Shown: positions 46,316 to 55,015, counted from the first letter of the stretch. The stretch is 64,000 nucleotides of DNA from Mycobacterium sp. 852002-50816_SCH5313054-b (GCF_001667185.1 NZ_LZIC01000041.1:1-64000); one strand, 5' to 3'. Notes: generated by a model from the letters alone, not told the origin. Made by a program: numbers and translations.

Positions 46316-47067
46316 CGACCGCACCGTTCGACCCGACCGACCCCGCCCGCTTCGAGGAGATGTACCGCGACGACCGGACGTCGCACGGCCTGCCCGCCGC
46401 CACGCCGTGGGACATCGGCGGTCCGCAGCCGGTGGTTCAGCGGCTGGTCGCGCTGGGCGCCATCAAGGGCGAGGTGCTCGACCCGGGCACCGGCCCCGGT
46501 CACCACGCGATCTACTACGCCTCGAAGGGCTACTCGGCGACCGGCATCGACGGGTCGGCGGCTGCCGTGGAACGGGCCCGGGAAAACGCCCAAAAGGCCG
46601 GTGTATCAGTCAATTTCGAGCTGGCCGACGCCGCCAAGCTGGAGGGGTTCGACAACCGGTTCGACACCGTCGTCGACTGCGCCTTCTACCACACCTTCAG
46701 CACCGACCAGGACATGCAGCATGCGTACGTGCAGGCGCTGCACCGGGCGACCAAGCCGGGGGCGCGGCTCTACATGTTCGAATTCGGCGAGCACGACGTC
46801 AACGGCTTCAAAATGATGCGGTCGTTGTCCGAGGACGACTTTCGTGACGTGCTGCCGGTCGGCGGGTGGGAGATCACCTACCTCGGCCCGACGACCTATC
46901 TGGTCAACATGAGCACCCAGACGATCGAGCTGATGGCCGCGCGCAACCCGGACATGGCGGACCAGGTGCAGGCGCTGCTGGACCGCTTCCGGGCGATGGA
47001 GCCGTGGCTGGAGGGCGGCCGGGTGCACGCCCCCTTCTGGGAGGTGCACGCGACGCGGGTGGACTAG
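46312..47067 (+). CDS. SAM-dependent class I methyltransferase (Rv2675c-like)
   Basis: 251 residues. Methyltransferase motif I is [16 protein letters not shown] near residue 54, the acidic residue ending strand 2 is in ATGIDGS, and [12 protein letters not shown] is motif IV-like. The substrate is unknown. The GTG start overlaps the chdC stop (GTGA), so translation is coupled to haem synthesis in mycobacteria. That suggests a tetrapyrrole, small-molecule or detoxification role, but nothing in the sequence proves it. Confidence 0.87.
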   Translation: MTTAPFDPTDPARFEEMYRDDRTSHGLPAATPWDIGGPQPVVQRLVALGAIKGEVLDPGTGPGHHAIYYASKGYSATGIDGSAAAVERARENAQKAGVSVNFELADAAKLEGFDNRFDTVVDCAFYHTFSTDQDMQHAYVQALHRATKPGARLYMFEFGEHDVNGFKMMRSLSEDDFRDVLPVGGWEITYLGPTTYLVNMSTQTIELMAARNPDMADQVQALLDRFRAMEPWLEGGRVHAPFWEVHATRVD

Positions 47068-47090
47068 TGGACTAGCGCCGTGCGGCGTTT

Positions 47091-47147
47091 CGCGACACAT
47101 AAACGTCTGCGACGACACGCCGAGATGTGTCGCAACGGTTTATGTCT
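47091..47147. repeat. 57-bp quasi-palindromic element, left copy
   Basis: Starts CGCGACACATAAACG and ends GGTTTATGTCT. It matches the reverse complement of 48026-48082 at 46 of 57 positions without gaps. It also folds on itself: ACATAAAC (47097-47104) pairs with GTTTATGT (47138-47145) and TGCGAC (47108-47113) with GTCGCA (47129-47134). It lies between the methyltransferase stop and the nuclease start. Confidence 0.8.
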
Positions 47148-47184
47148 GGGGGATCCAGTCGCCGGGTAGCGACGTCTTCCGTTT

Positions 47185-48033
47185 GTGGACGAGGTGTTCA
47201 TCGGCAGCGAGGCGGTGCGCCAGGGGCGGCTAAGTCCCTACCAATTGCGCACCGAATTCCGCGCGATCTATCCCGATGTTTACCTGCCGGCCCACGCCGC
47301 CCCGTCGCTGCGAACCCGATCGGTCGCGGCGTGGCTGTGGTCGGGCCGGCGCGGCGTCGTGGCCGGCCTTGCCGCGGCGGCGCTGCACGGCGCGCGCTGG
47401 ATCGACGACGACGTGCCCATCGAGTTGATCTGGCGCAACCAACACGCTCCGACCGGCGTGATCACCCGTAATCAGCGAGTTCGGCCGGATGAGGTCACCC
47501 GCGCCGTGGGTCTGCCGGTGACCACTCCTGCGCGCACGGCGTTCGACCTGGCCAGGCAATTGCCCACGGGCGAGGCGGTGGCGCGACTCGACGCGTTGAT
47601 GCGGGCGACACCGTTTTGCGCCGAGCAGGTGTGGCTGCTGGCCAAGCGGTACCCGGGTGCGCGCGGCCTGCGACGGCTACGCACCGCGCTTCCGCTGGTC
47701 GATGCGGGCGCCGCGTCGCCCAAGGAGACGTGGCTGCGCCTCTTGCTGATCGACGCCGGGCTGCCGGCTCCCGAGACACAGATACCGGTAAATGAGAATT
47801 GGCGAACCGTCGGCGTACTCGATATGGGCTGGGAGAGATACAAAGTGGCCGCCGAGTACGACGGTGACCAACACCGCACCGACCGCCGCCAGTATGCCCG
47901 TGATCAGTGGCGGACACGCAGGCTCGAGGCACTCGGCTGGATCGTTATCAGGGTGATCGCCGAGGACAAGCCGGCGGAAGTCGTGCGATGCGTGCGCGAA
48001 GCGCTCGCCCGTAGGGGGTTTCGCGAGACGTAA
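47185..48033 (+). CDS. DUF559/Vsr-like PD-(D/E)XK nuclease-fold protein with AbiEi-like N-terminus
   Basis: 282 residues. The N-terminal two thirds resemble the AbiEi-type antitoxin-associated proteins of mycobacteria (RRGVVAGLAAAALHGARW; LPVTTPARTAFDLARQL). The C-terminal third has the very-short-patch-repair/DUF559 nuclease pattern: Glu in SPKETWLR, Asp in GVLDMGW, ExD in AAEYDGDQH, and LEALGWIVIRV. GTG 47185 chosen. The gene is framed by imperfect 57-bp repeats; the right copy overlaps its last codons. A mobile or defence-related origin is an inference. Confidence 0.8.
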   Translation: MDEVFIGSEAVRQGRLSPYQLRTEFRAIYPDVYLPAHAAPSLRTRSVAAWLWSGRRGVVAGLAAAALHGARWIDDDVPIELIWRNQHAPTGVITRNQRVRPDEVTRAVGLPVTTPARTAFDLARQLPTGEAVARLDALMRATPFCAEQVWLLAKRYPGARGLRRLRTALPLVDAGAASPKETWLRLLLIDAGLPAPETQIPVNENWRTVGVLDMGWERYKVAAEYDGDQHRTDRRQYARDQWRTRRLEALGWIVIRVIAEDKPAEVVRCVREALARRGFRET

Positions 48034-48082
48034 ACGATTGCGATGCGTGTCGGCGTGTCGTCGCAACTGGTTATGTGTCGCG
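48026..48082. repeat. 57-bp quasi-palindromic element, right copy (inverted)
   Basis: Inverted partner of 47091-47147 at 81% identity. It overlaps the last eight bases of the nuclease gene and ends 14 bases before the convergent msrB stop, so it may also act as a bidirectional terminator. Confidence 0.8.
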
Positions 48083-48096
48083 GACCGGGAAACGCG

Positions 48097-48507
48097 CTAG
48101 GCGCCCGTCGGCACCAGCCGCAACGAGATCGAGTTGATGCAGTAGCGCTGGTCGGTCGGGGTGGGGTAACCCTCGCCGGCGAACACGTGGCCCAGGTGGC
48201 TGTGGCAGTTCGCGCACAGCACCTCGGTCCGCGTCGTCCCCATCGAATGATCGGGGCGCAGAATCACCGCGTCGGAGTTCGCCGGGTCGAAGAACGACGG
48301 CCAGCCGCAGTGCGACTCGAATTTCTCTGTGCTGCGGAACAATTCGGCGCCGCACGCCCGGCATTGGTAGACGCCCTCGGTCTTGGTGTCGGTGTACTCG
48401 CCGGTGAACGGCCGCTCGGTGCCGGCGCGGCGCAGCACGTCGAACTCCTGCGGGTTCAGCTTTCGGCGCCACTCGTCGTCGGACAGTTGCACCTTCGGAC
48501 TCGTCAT
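48097..48507 (-). CDS. msrB: Peptide methionine-(R)-S-oxide reductase
   Basis: 136 residues. Reduces the R epimer of methionine sulfoxide. Zinc is held by two CxxC pairs (YQCRACGAEL and LCANCHSHLGH). The catalytic cysteine is in QRYCINSISLRL, and the substrate pocket is SHCGWPSFFDP. Full length for the family. ATG 48507. Downstream of aftC on the same strand with a 9-base gap, so possibly cotranscribed. Confidence 0.95.
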   Translation of the reverse strand: MTSPKVQLSDDEWRRKLNPQEFDVLRRAGTERPFTGEYTDTKTEGVYQCRACGAELFRSTEKFESHCGWPSFFDPANSDAVILRPDHSMGTTRTEVLCANCHSHLGHVFAGEGYPTPTDQRYCINSISLRLVPTGA

Positions 48508-48516
48508 GCCTCCACG

Positions 48517-49869
48517 CTAGCTCGGATGGCGCTGACCCGCTGCGCCCGGCTCCGCCGCGTTTGCGATCAGCGCGTCGTCATCCGGCTTGGCCGTCAGCCA
48601 CGCCGGGTCGATGCCCTCGTCCAGCCGGTTCTCGGCCTTGGCGTCCAGATACCGGAAGTAGAGCACGGTGAACGCCACGATCAGCAGCAGCGACCAGCCG
48701 TAGGTGATCTTCAGGTAGTGCAGCGCGCGGCCATACCTCATGTACCGGTAAATCAGCCAGTCGTCCAGCGCCAGGAAGCCGTAGATCCCCAGCCACGCCG
48801 GCCAGTTGCGGATCAGCGAATTGGGCAGCACGACAGTCATCAGGAACGGGAACAGCATCATCGAGTAGTAGCCCTGGGCCAGCGGCAGCACCAGCCAGGA
48901 ACACAGCAGCAGCACGCCCGAGGAGCTGGTGTACCAGAGCAGCGGGTCGCGGGTGCGGTAGTAGCGGTAGAGCAGCCACAGCGCCGCGATGGCCAGCACA
49001 GTGAAGAGGATCCGCAGGAACACGATCAGCCAGGTGGGCAGCCCGAAGTACACGCCGTTGCCCTCGATCGAGCTGTTGAAATAGTCGCGGACGCCCCCGA
49101 TGTAGGGCAGCGTGCGGGTGACGAAGTCCATCGGGTCGCTGACCAACGGCCACGCGGCCGCGTTGATGACGATCGGGACGACCAACGCGGGCACCAGCGT
49201 CCGCCACTGGCGGTTCAGCAGCGGCAGCAACAGCAGCGGGCCGAGCACCGGTTTGAGCGTCAACGTCAGCCCGATGACGAGGCCGGCCCACCACTGGTGC
49301 CCGACTTTCCCGTCCAGCAGCCAGCGCAGGAACAGCACCTCCGCCAGCAGTACGCAGCCGTTGATGTTGGTGAACACCAGCGTGCTGGTCACGCTTTCCG
49401 TGCAGAACATGGCCAGCAGCAGCGCGGGGGCGGCCACCGAGGACAGCGTGTAGTTGAACAGCCGCAGCAGCAGGTACCAGGCGATCAGGATGGCCACGGT
49501 GTTGATCAGGATGAACAGATAGCGCGACGGCGTGAAGGACAGGTACCCGAAGGGCGCCATCAGCAAGGTGCCGCCGGGCGGGTAGAGGTAGTGCGGGTCG
49601 ACGTAGTCGAAGTGCTCGTTGTAGATGTCCCAGCCCTGGCGGAAGTTCAGCACCGCGCGGTACACCGGTTTGAAGTCGTCGGTGATGTTGCCGTTGAGGG
49701 TGAGGATGATGCTGCGGTGCAGGACCGACATGATGGCCACCGGCCACAGCACCGATCGCAGTATCGTCGCGGTGCTCGGGGCGCCGGTGCGGGGACGAAA
49801 GGCGGCCAGGATCCCGTCGCGCAGGCCGGTTCGGGGCGAGTCAGCTGCGGTCACCAGCGCACCGTACAC
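48517..49869 (-). CDS. aftC: Alpha-(1->3)-arabinofuranosyltransferase AftC
   Basis: 450 residues. GT-C membrane glycosyltransferase (DUF2029/GT87) that adds 3-linked branch arabinose to arabinan of arabinogalactan and lipoarabinomannan using decaprenyl-phospho-arabinose. About ten to eleven helices. The first extracytoplasmic loop has NITDDFKPVYRAVLNF and DYVDPHYLYPPGGTLLMAP, the region holding the catalytic acidic residues. GTG 49869 gives the N-terminus seen in M. tuberculosis (YGALVTAADS). Confidence 0.93.
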   Translation of the reverse strand: MYGALVTAADSPRTGLRDGILAAFRPRTGAPSTATILRSVLWPVAIMSVLHRSIILTLNGNITDDFKPVYRAVLNFRQGWDIYNEHFDYVDPHYLYPPGGTLLMAPFGYLSFTPSRYLFILINTVAILIAWYLLLRLFNYTLSSVAAPALLLAMFCTESVTSTLVFTNINGCVLLAEVLFLRWLLDGKVGHQWWAGLVIGLTLTLKPVLGPLLLLPLLNRQWRTLVPALVVPIVINAAAWPLVSDPMDFVTRTLPYIGGVRDYFNSSIEGNGVYFGLPTWLIVFLRILFTVLAIAALWLLYRYYRTRDPLLWYTSSSGVLLLCSWLVLPLAQGYYSMMLFPFLMTVVLPNSLIRNWPAWLGIYGFLALDDWLIYRYMRYGRALHYLKITYGWSLLLIVAFTVLYFRYLDAKAENRLDEGIDPAWLTAKPDDDALIANAAEPGAAGQRHPS

Positions 49870-49888
49870 CGGGACAAGCCGCGAAGTG

Positions 49889-51448
49889 TCAGGCGGGACA
49901 GTAGGTGTCGGTCCCGGGCAGCTTGCCGCTGTTGAGGTAGCCGATCAGCGGCGGGACCGCACAGGGCGAATAGATGCTGGCGCCGTGACCGATGCCCTGC
50001 CACATCACCCGCTTGCTGGCCGCGTTGGCGTTGATGATGGTGGCCGCCGTCTGAGCCACCCCCTCGGTGCCGACGATCGGGTCGTTCTGCACGCCCGCCA
50101 ACAGGATGTCGACCTTGAGGTTCTTCGGCGGGGCCGGCGGCGCAATCGTGGGCCAGTGCACGCATTTGACCAAGCTCAGTGCGGCGACGGTGCCGAACTG
50201 GGGATAGAGCTTCGCCCACGCCACGACGAGCTCGCGCACCCGGTCGGGGGTGGGGCGGTTGACGGCGTCGCTGCAGGAGCTGACGAACTGGCCGTCCGAG
50301 TCGGTGACGGCGTACGCGTGGTTGATCAGGTTGTTCAGCTGGTTGGCGTCGCCGGAGCGGGCGGCGGCCAGCGCGTTGGCCAGGCTCGTGGTGGCGCCGA
50401 CGCGGCCGCCGGACGGGAAGCCCAGCGCGACGGTGAGGGCGTTGGCGATCCCGGCCACCGGCGCGCCGCCGGGTCCCTTGCCGCCGCGCGCGTCGGCGAG
50501 CAGCGCGCTGACGGCGCCCTTCGGGTCGGGACCCAGCGCGCAGTTGACGGCGACGCACTGGGCGGCGAACGCGTCGAGCGCGGCCTGCTGGCCCTTGACC
50601 TGTTGCTCGGCGGCCGCTTCGGCGTTGACGCCCAGGGCGATCGGGGAGTCGAGGATCAGCCGGGCGACCCGGTCGGGCCGCGACGCGGCGTAGGCCAGCG
50701 CCACCTGGGCGCCGTTGCCGACCCCGATCAGCGCGACCGCGGGCACGTCCCACAGCGAGCGCAGCCGCTCGATGTCGGACGCGGCGTGCGAATTGTCGTA
50801 GGAGGACGCGCCCGGAGAGATGGCGTCGGTGCAGTTCGTGGTGGCGGTGTTGGAGATGTCGGAAAGGTTGGCGACCGGGTCGTCGCCGGCCTGGAATTGC
50901 GCCTGGTCGCGCATCGACTGCCGGTCAAGCTGGTCGCGGCAGTCGATGGGGCTCGACATGCCCATGCCGCGCCGGTCCACGGCGACGACGGGGTGGGTTT
51001 GCAGCACGTCGGCGCCCGAGCGGGCCAGCCACACCGGCAACTGCGTGGACGACGGCAGGTCCGAGCCGGTGGTGAAGACGAGCGGTCCCGCGTCGTGCGG
51101 CGTCTGGTTCGAGCGGGCGCGCACCACACCGATGGTCAGGTTTCCGCCCTGGCCGTTGACGGGGTCGAGGTCGCTGTCGTAGGTCGCACAGTCCAGCTGC
51201 ACACCCGGCGCCGCAGGGACGGCCGCGTCGCCGAAGACCTTCGACGTGCAGTCATGCCAGGCCAGGTCGTTCTTGGGCGCCGCGATCGGTGGCGGACCGC
51301 TGGGGGGCGGCTTGCTCGGGGCCACGCCCTGCGGGCGGGCGCCGGAGTCGGTCGCGAAGCGCGGGTCCGCGGCCAGGCCGGGAACGCAGCCGGCCACCAG
51401 CGCGGTCACCGCGAGCAGCACCGTGGCCGATGCGATCTGCCGACTCAT
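49889..51448 (-). CDS. Secreted alpha/beta-hydrolase-like lipoprotein (Rv2672-like)
   Basis: 519 residues. Signal peptide with lipobox LVAGC (Cys21). The body follows the tripeptidyl-peptidase/S33 fold: DRRGMGMSSPIDC, then the elbow IGVGNGAQVALAYA, an Asp in AGVQNDPIVG and His in GIGHGAS. The elbow residue that should be the nucleophile serine is Asn, so proteolysis is doubtful. ATG 51448 lies seven bases after TACTGT (51456-51461, minus strand), implying leaderless expression. Confidence 0.87.
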   Translation of the reverse strand: MSRQIASATVLLAVTALVAGCVPGLAADPRFATDSGARPQGVAPSKPPPSGPPPIAAPKNDLAWHDCTSKVFGDAAVPAAPGVQLDCATYDSDLDPVNGQGGNLTIGVVRARSNQTPHDAGPLVFTTGSDLPSSTQLPVWLARSGADVLQTHPVVAVDRRGMGMSSPIDCRDQLDRQSMRDQAQFQAGDDPVANLSDISNTATTNCTDAISPGASSYDNSHAASDIERLRSLWDVPAVALIGVGNGAQVALAYAASRPDRVARLILDSPIALGVNAEAAAEQQVKGQQAALDAFAAQCVAVNCALGPDPKGAVSALLADARGGKGPGGAPVAGIANALTVALGFPSGGRVGATTSLANALAAARSGDANQLNNLINHAYAVTDSDGQFVSSCSDAVNRPTPDRVRELVVAWAKLYPQFGTVAALSLVKCVHWPTIAPPAPPKNLKVDILLAGVQNDPIVGTEGVAQTAATIINANAASKRVMWQGIGHGASIYSPCAVPPLIGYLNSGKLPGTDTYCPA

Positions 51449-51462
51449 GCCGACCACAGTAG

Positions 51463-52206
51463 CTAGGCCTTGACGTAGCGGCCGTAAAGGTAGCCGGCCT
51501 CGTCGGTGAGCAGGTGGGCCGGGCGCATCCGGGTGAGCGCCTGGGCCGGGCCCGCCGCGATGCGCCGCGCCAGGCCGCCGACGAGGTACGGCGCGATCGT
51601 CAGGCACAACTCGTCGAGCAGGTCGCGCTCGATGAACGCCCCGAGCAGCGTCGGCCCGCCCTCGGTCAGGATGCGGCGCATTCCGCGCGCCGCGAGCGCG
51701 CCCAGCAGGGCGGCCTCGTCGACCGTGCCGGGATCGTCGCCGGAGCAGTCGAGCACCTCACACACGTCGCCGATCAGGCTTCGGGTCTCGTCGGCCGCCG
51801 CCGTGCAGGTGAGCACCAGGGGCGGCACCTCGGTCCGGGTGAACACCGCCAGGTCCGGATCGAGGCGACCCGACTGGGTGACGACCGCCAGTTGCGGGAC
51901 CTCGCTTTGCCCGCGGGCCTGGCGCACCTGTCGCTGCGCGACGGCCACGTGCGCGCCGGAATACCCCTCGATGCGCACCGTGCCGGCACCGACCACGATC
52001 ACGTCGGCCAGTTCGCGCAGCAGGTTGAAGATGTGCCGGTCGCCGGGCCCGCCCATCGCTCCGCTGCTGCCGTCGGCGGTGGCGCCGCCGTCGAGGCTGG
52101 TGATGAAATTCGCCCGCACCCAGACGCTGTCGCGGTCCGGATAGCCGTAGAGCCCGGCAAGTTCGCCGTCGTCGAGTTCGCGGGCGGACCCGAGCAGCGT
52201 CAGCAT
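51463..52206 (-). CDS. ribD: RibD C-terminal-type reductase (Rv2671-like)
   Basis: 247 residues. Only the NADPH-dependent reductase domain is present; the zinc deaminase domain of full RibD is absent. Signatures: VRANFITSLDGGATADGSSG, LADVIVVGAGTVRIEGY and ILTEGGPTLLGAF. M. tuberculosis Rv2671 can supply dihydrofolate reductase activity when overproduced and is linked to para-aminosalicylate resistance. ATG 52206 lies only 34 bases from the divergent AFG1-type gene. Confidence 0.9.
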   Translation of the reverse strand: MLTLLGSARELDDGELAGLYGYPDRDSVWVRANFITSLDGGATADGSSGAMGGPGDRHIFNLLRELADVIVVGAGTVRIEGYSGAHVAVAQRQVRQARGQSEVPQLAVVTQSGRLDPDLAVFTRTEVPPLVLTCTAAADETRSLIGDVCEVLDCSGDDPGTVDEAALLGALAARGMRRILTEGGPTLLGAFIERDLLDELCLTIAPYLVGGLARRIAAGPAQALTRMRPAHLLTDEAGYLYGRYVKA

Positions 52207-52227
52207 GGCTTGATTGCAGCACGCCAC

Positions 52228-52233
52228 TACAGT
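52228..52233 (+). promoter_or_regulatory. TACAGT -10 element for the AFG1-type gene
   Basis: Seven bases before ATG 52241, within the 34-base spacer to the divergent ribD. It fixes this start and a leaderless message. Confidence 0.5.
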
Positions 52234-52240
52234 TCGGTGC

Positions 52241-53281
52241 ATGCATGGGTCCCCCGTGCCCCGGTTGGTGGATCGGCATCCGAGCGTGTCGCCGGAGCGA
52301 CTCATCGCCCAATTGCGGCCGCCGCCAACGTTCGCCGACGTGAGCTTCTCGACGTATCGCCCGGATCCGGCGGAACCGACCCAGGCGGCCGCTGTCGGGG
52401 CCTGTCAGGACTTCTGCCGGCAGGCCGTCGAGCGCCGGGCCGGCCGCCGAAGACTGTTCGGAAAGCGGGCGGTGCTGCCCGGGGTCGGGCTCTATCTCGA
52501 CGGCGGCTTCGGGGTGGGCAAGACCCACCTGCTCGCCTCGGCCTATTACCAGTTGCCCGGCGGGGGACCGGAATCACCAACCCCCAAGGCGTTCGCCACC
52601 TTTGGTGAACTCACCCAGCTCGCCGGGGTGTTCGGGTTCGCCGAATGCATCGAGATGCTGGCCGATTACACCGCGGTGTGCATCGACGAGTTCGAGCTCG
52701 ACGACCCCGGCAACACCACCCTCATCTCGCGGCTGTTGTCGTCGTTGGTCGAGCGGGGCGTGTCGGTGGCCGCGACCTCGAACACCCTGCCCGAGCAACT
52801 CGGCGAGGGCCGCTTCGCCGCCCAGGATTTCCTGCGCGAAATCCACACGCTGGCAAGCATTTTCAACACCGTACGGATCGATGGGCGCGACTACCGGCAC
52901 CGCGGCCTGCCGCCGGCGCCCCAGCCGCTGTCCGACGAGGAGGTGGGCGCGCGCGCCCGGCAGGCCGACGGGGCGACGCTGGACGACTTCGACGCCCTGT
53001 GCGCGCACCTGGCCACCATGCATCCCTCGCGGTATCTGACGCTGATCGAGGGCGTGACGGCGGTGTTTATCACCGGCGTGCACGGCATCGACGACCAGAA
53101 CGTCGCGCTGCGGTTGGTGTCGCTGACCGATCGCCTGTATGACGCCGGCATCCCGGTGGTGGCTTCGGGCGCGAAGCTGGACAGCATCTTCAGCCAGGAG
53201 ATGCTGGCGGGCGGCTTTCGAAAGAAGTATCTGCGGGCCACGTCACGGCTGGTGGCGCTGACCCAAGCTCGCGAACCATGA
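52241..53281 (+). CDS. AFG1/ZapE-family P-loop ATPase (Rv2670c-like)
   Basis: 346 residues. Walker A in GGFGVGKTHLLAS near residue 95, Walker B in VCIDEFELDD, sensor-like VAATSNTLP. AFG1 relatives assist quality control of membrane proteins; ZapE acts at the division ring. The C-terminal MLAGGFRKKYLRATSRL is conserved. The last 92 bases overlap the convergent GNAT gene. Confidence 0.88.
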   Translation: MHGSPVPRLVDRHPSVSPERLIAQLRPPPTFADVSFSTYRPDPAEPTQAAAVGACQDFCRQAVERRAGRRRLFGKRAVLPGVGLYLDGGFGVGKTHLLASAYYQLPGGGPESPTPKAFATFGELTQLAGVFGFAECIEMLADYTAVCIDEFELDDPGNTTLISRLLSSLVERGVSVAATSNTLPEQLGEGRFAAQDFLREIHTLASIFNTVRIDGRDYRHRGLPPAPQPLSDEEVGARARQADGATLDDFDALCAHLATMHPSRYLTLIEGVTAVFITGVHGIDDQNVALRLVSLTDRLYDAGIPVVASGAKLDSIFSQEMLAGGFRKKYLRATSRLVALTQAREP

Positions 53282-53756
53282 GGTAATCGTTCTCGGTGCG
53301 GCTGCCCACCCGAAAGGTCCTGGTGCCGTTGATCGTAAAGCCGCTCTTGGCGTAAAAGCGTTGTGCGCGTTGATTCGCCTGGTTGACGCCCAGCCACACC
53401 CGCCGCGCGCCCCAGCGCTGGGCGGTGGCCAGCGCCCGGTCCATCAGCGTCGTCGCTGCCCCGCCGCCGTGGTGGTCGGGCAGCACGTAGATCTTCGACA
53501 GCTCGGCGGTGTCGGTGCCGTCGCGAATGAGCATGGCGTAGCCGATGATTCGGCCGCCCCGCGCCGCGGCGATGACCGCGCGGTCCGGATCGGCCAGGTA
53601 TTCCGCGAAGCGCTCCGCCGACAGGTTGGCGTCGATGAACGAGGCGATGTCTTCAGGAGCCGTCGAGGGCGGACAGGCTAGCGGAAAGGTTTGCGCCGCA
53701 ACGGCAGCCAACTCCCCGGCGTCGACGCAACCCGTCGCGAGCGTCAGAGATTCCAT
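53190..53756 (-). CDS. GNAT-family N-acetyltransferase (Rv2669-like)
   Basis: 188 residues. Acetyl-CoA-binding motif: ELSKIYVLPDHHGGGAATTLMDRAL, followed by WLGVNQANQRAQRFYAKSGF. Substrate unknown. The last 25 or so residues after LMVREL extend into the opposite-strand AFG1 gene and are not typical of the family, so a longer frame than in M. tuberculosis. ATG 53756 overlaps the 3' end of the upstream exported-protein gene by 13 bases. Confidence 0.85.
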   Translation of the reverse strand: MESLTLATGCVDAGELAAVAAQTFPLACPPSTAPEDIASFIDANLSAERFAEYLADPDRAVIAAARGGRIIGYAMLIRDGTDTAELSKIYVLPDHHGGGAATTLMDRALATAQRWGARRVWLGVNQANQRAQRFYAKSGFTINGTRTFRVGSRTENDYLMVRELGSAPPAVTWPADTSFESRPPASPG

Positions 53757-54253
53757 TGGGCGAGGTGATAGCCCGTCTTCTTGTCCAGCAGGACGACGGT
53801 GGAGACCGGGTCGCGGTAGGCGTCCCAATACACGCCACCGCGCACGACCGCCCCGTTCGGTGCGTTGACGAGCACGTTGTCCAGCGCGTCGGGCGCGTCG
53901 GTGGCACGCGGTTTGTAGGCGTCGGCGAACGGGGTCACGCCGTCGAAGCTGAAGTCGGTCGCCATGATGTACGGATTGGGCACCCGGATCGCGCGCACCG
54001 TCACGTCGGCGCGGTTGGGGGTGCTGCCGGGGAAGCTTTTGATCGGCACGCCGCTGCGCGTGTAGCCGAATCCCGGGGGCGGGTCGCACGGTGTCACGCT
54101 GCTGACGGTGACGTCGGCGATGTAGGTGCCGGTGTCCACCCGCAGCGTGTCACCGATGTGGCCGATCGGCGCGTCGCCGGCCCAGGCGCGCGGCGCCGAG
54201 ATATTCGCGGCGGCGACCAGCAAGATTGACAGGGCGATCAGCCAGCGGTGCAT
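53744..54253 (-). CDS. Exported protein (Rv2668-like)
   Basis: 169 residues. Signal peptide MHRWLIALSILLVAAANI ending near AWAGD. The mature part is beta-rich and may be an immunoglobulin- or MPT63-like sandwich (DTLRVDTGTYIADVTVSSV); it has one cysteine and no lipobox. MPT63-like proteins are secreted mycobacterial antigens; this relation is a guess from pattern. Same strand as clpC2, 21 bases downstream of its stop. Confidence 0.8.
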   Translation of the reverse strand: MHRWLIALSILLVAAANISAPRAWAGDAPIGHIGDTLRVDTGTYIADVTVSSVTPCDPPPGFGYTRSGVPIKSFPGSTPNRADVTVRAIRVPNPYIMATDFSFDGVTPFADAYKPRATDAPDALDNVLVNAPNGAVVRGGVYWDAYRDPVSTVVLLDKKTGYHLAQWNL

Positions 54254-54274
54254 CCTCGCATGATCGCACACGCG

Positions 54275-55012
54275 CTACGGCGAGGGGGAGGGGTTCTTGC
54301 CGCTGGCCAGTGCTTCGAGCGCCGCCGCGGCATCGTCATCAACCCGGTCCTTGTCGACGCCGCATCGGTGCAGCGGCCCCGCGCCGTCCTCGAGTTCGAG
54401 CAGCGCCAGCAGCAGGTGTTCGGTGCCGATGTAGTTGTGGCCCAGCCGAAGCGCCTCCCGGAACGTCAGCTCCAGCGCCTTGCGCGCCGGGCCGCTGAAC
54501 GGGATGAGTTTGGGAGGCTCACCGGTGGACGGGGGCAGCGTTATGGTGGCCCGAAGTGCCTCGACGTCGACCTGTTGCCGTTGCAGCAGCAGCGTGGCCA
54601 GCCCGGCCGGATCGCTGATGACGCCGAGCAGCAGATGGTCGGGGGTGATCTCATTATTGGCGGCTTCGTGGGCGGCATTCTGTGCCGCCACGACGGCATT
54701 GCGCGCCCGCGGCGTGAAGCGCCCGAAGCCCTGCTCGGGGTCCAGCGTGGTGGCCTCGGCCCGGGGGACGAACCGCTTCTGGGCGGCCTGTTTGGTGACG
54801 CCCATGCTCTTGCCGATGTCGGTCCAGGAAGCCCCCGAGCGGCGGGCCTGATCGACGAAGTGCCCGATCAGGTGGTCGGCGACCTCGCCCAGATGCTCGG
54901 CGGCCAGGACCGCGTCGGCGAGCTGATCCAGCGCGTCCGTGTGCACTCGTTTGATCGCGTTGATCAGCTCGTCGAGGCGGACGGGATAGGAGATGGGCGT
55001 CGGTTCGGACAT
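54275..55012 (-). CDS. clpC2: ClpC2: Clp N-domain protein with HTH-like N-terminus
   Basis: 245 residues. Residues 1-90 are helical, with a helix-turn-helix-like SWTDIGKSMGVTKQAAQKRF. Residues 95-235 hold two Clp N-terminal repeats: FTPRARNAVVAAQNAAHEA with ITPDHLLLGVI, and FSGPARKALELTFREAL with IGTEHLLLALL. There are no ATPase domains. The Clp N fold matches the ClpC1 site bound by cyclomarin, for which ClpC2 can act as a decoy. Two palindromic operators sit immediately upstream, suggesting that the HTH region autoregulates. Confidence 0.92.
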   Translation of the reverse strand: MSEPTPISYPVRLDELINAIKRVHTDALDQLADAVLAAEHLGEVADHLIGHFVDQARRSGASWTDIGKSMGVTKQAAQKRFVPRAEATTLDPEQGFGRFTPRARNAVVAAQNAAHEAANNEITPDHLLLGVISDPAGLATLLLQRQQVDVEALRATITLPPSTGEPPKLIPFSGPARKALELTFREALRLGHNYIGTEHLLLALLELEDGAGPLHRCGVDKDRVDDDAAAALEALASGKNPSPSP

Positions 55013-55015
55013 GCC

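Noticed and set aside
47061..47075. Tandem GGACTAG at the methyltransferase stop
   Set aside because: A seven-base duplication this short is expected by chance and has no further structure.
48043..49935. Plus-strand open frame of 630 codons opposite msrB and aftC
   Set aside because: Both sense-strand genes are unmistakable; the antisense translation is Gln/His/Arg-rich low complexity.
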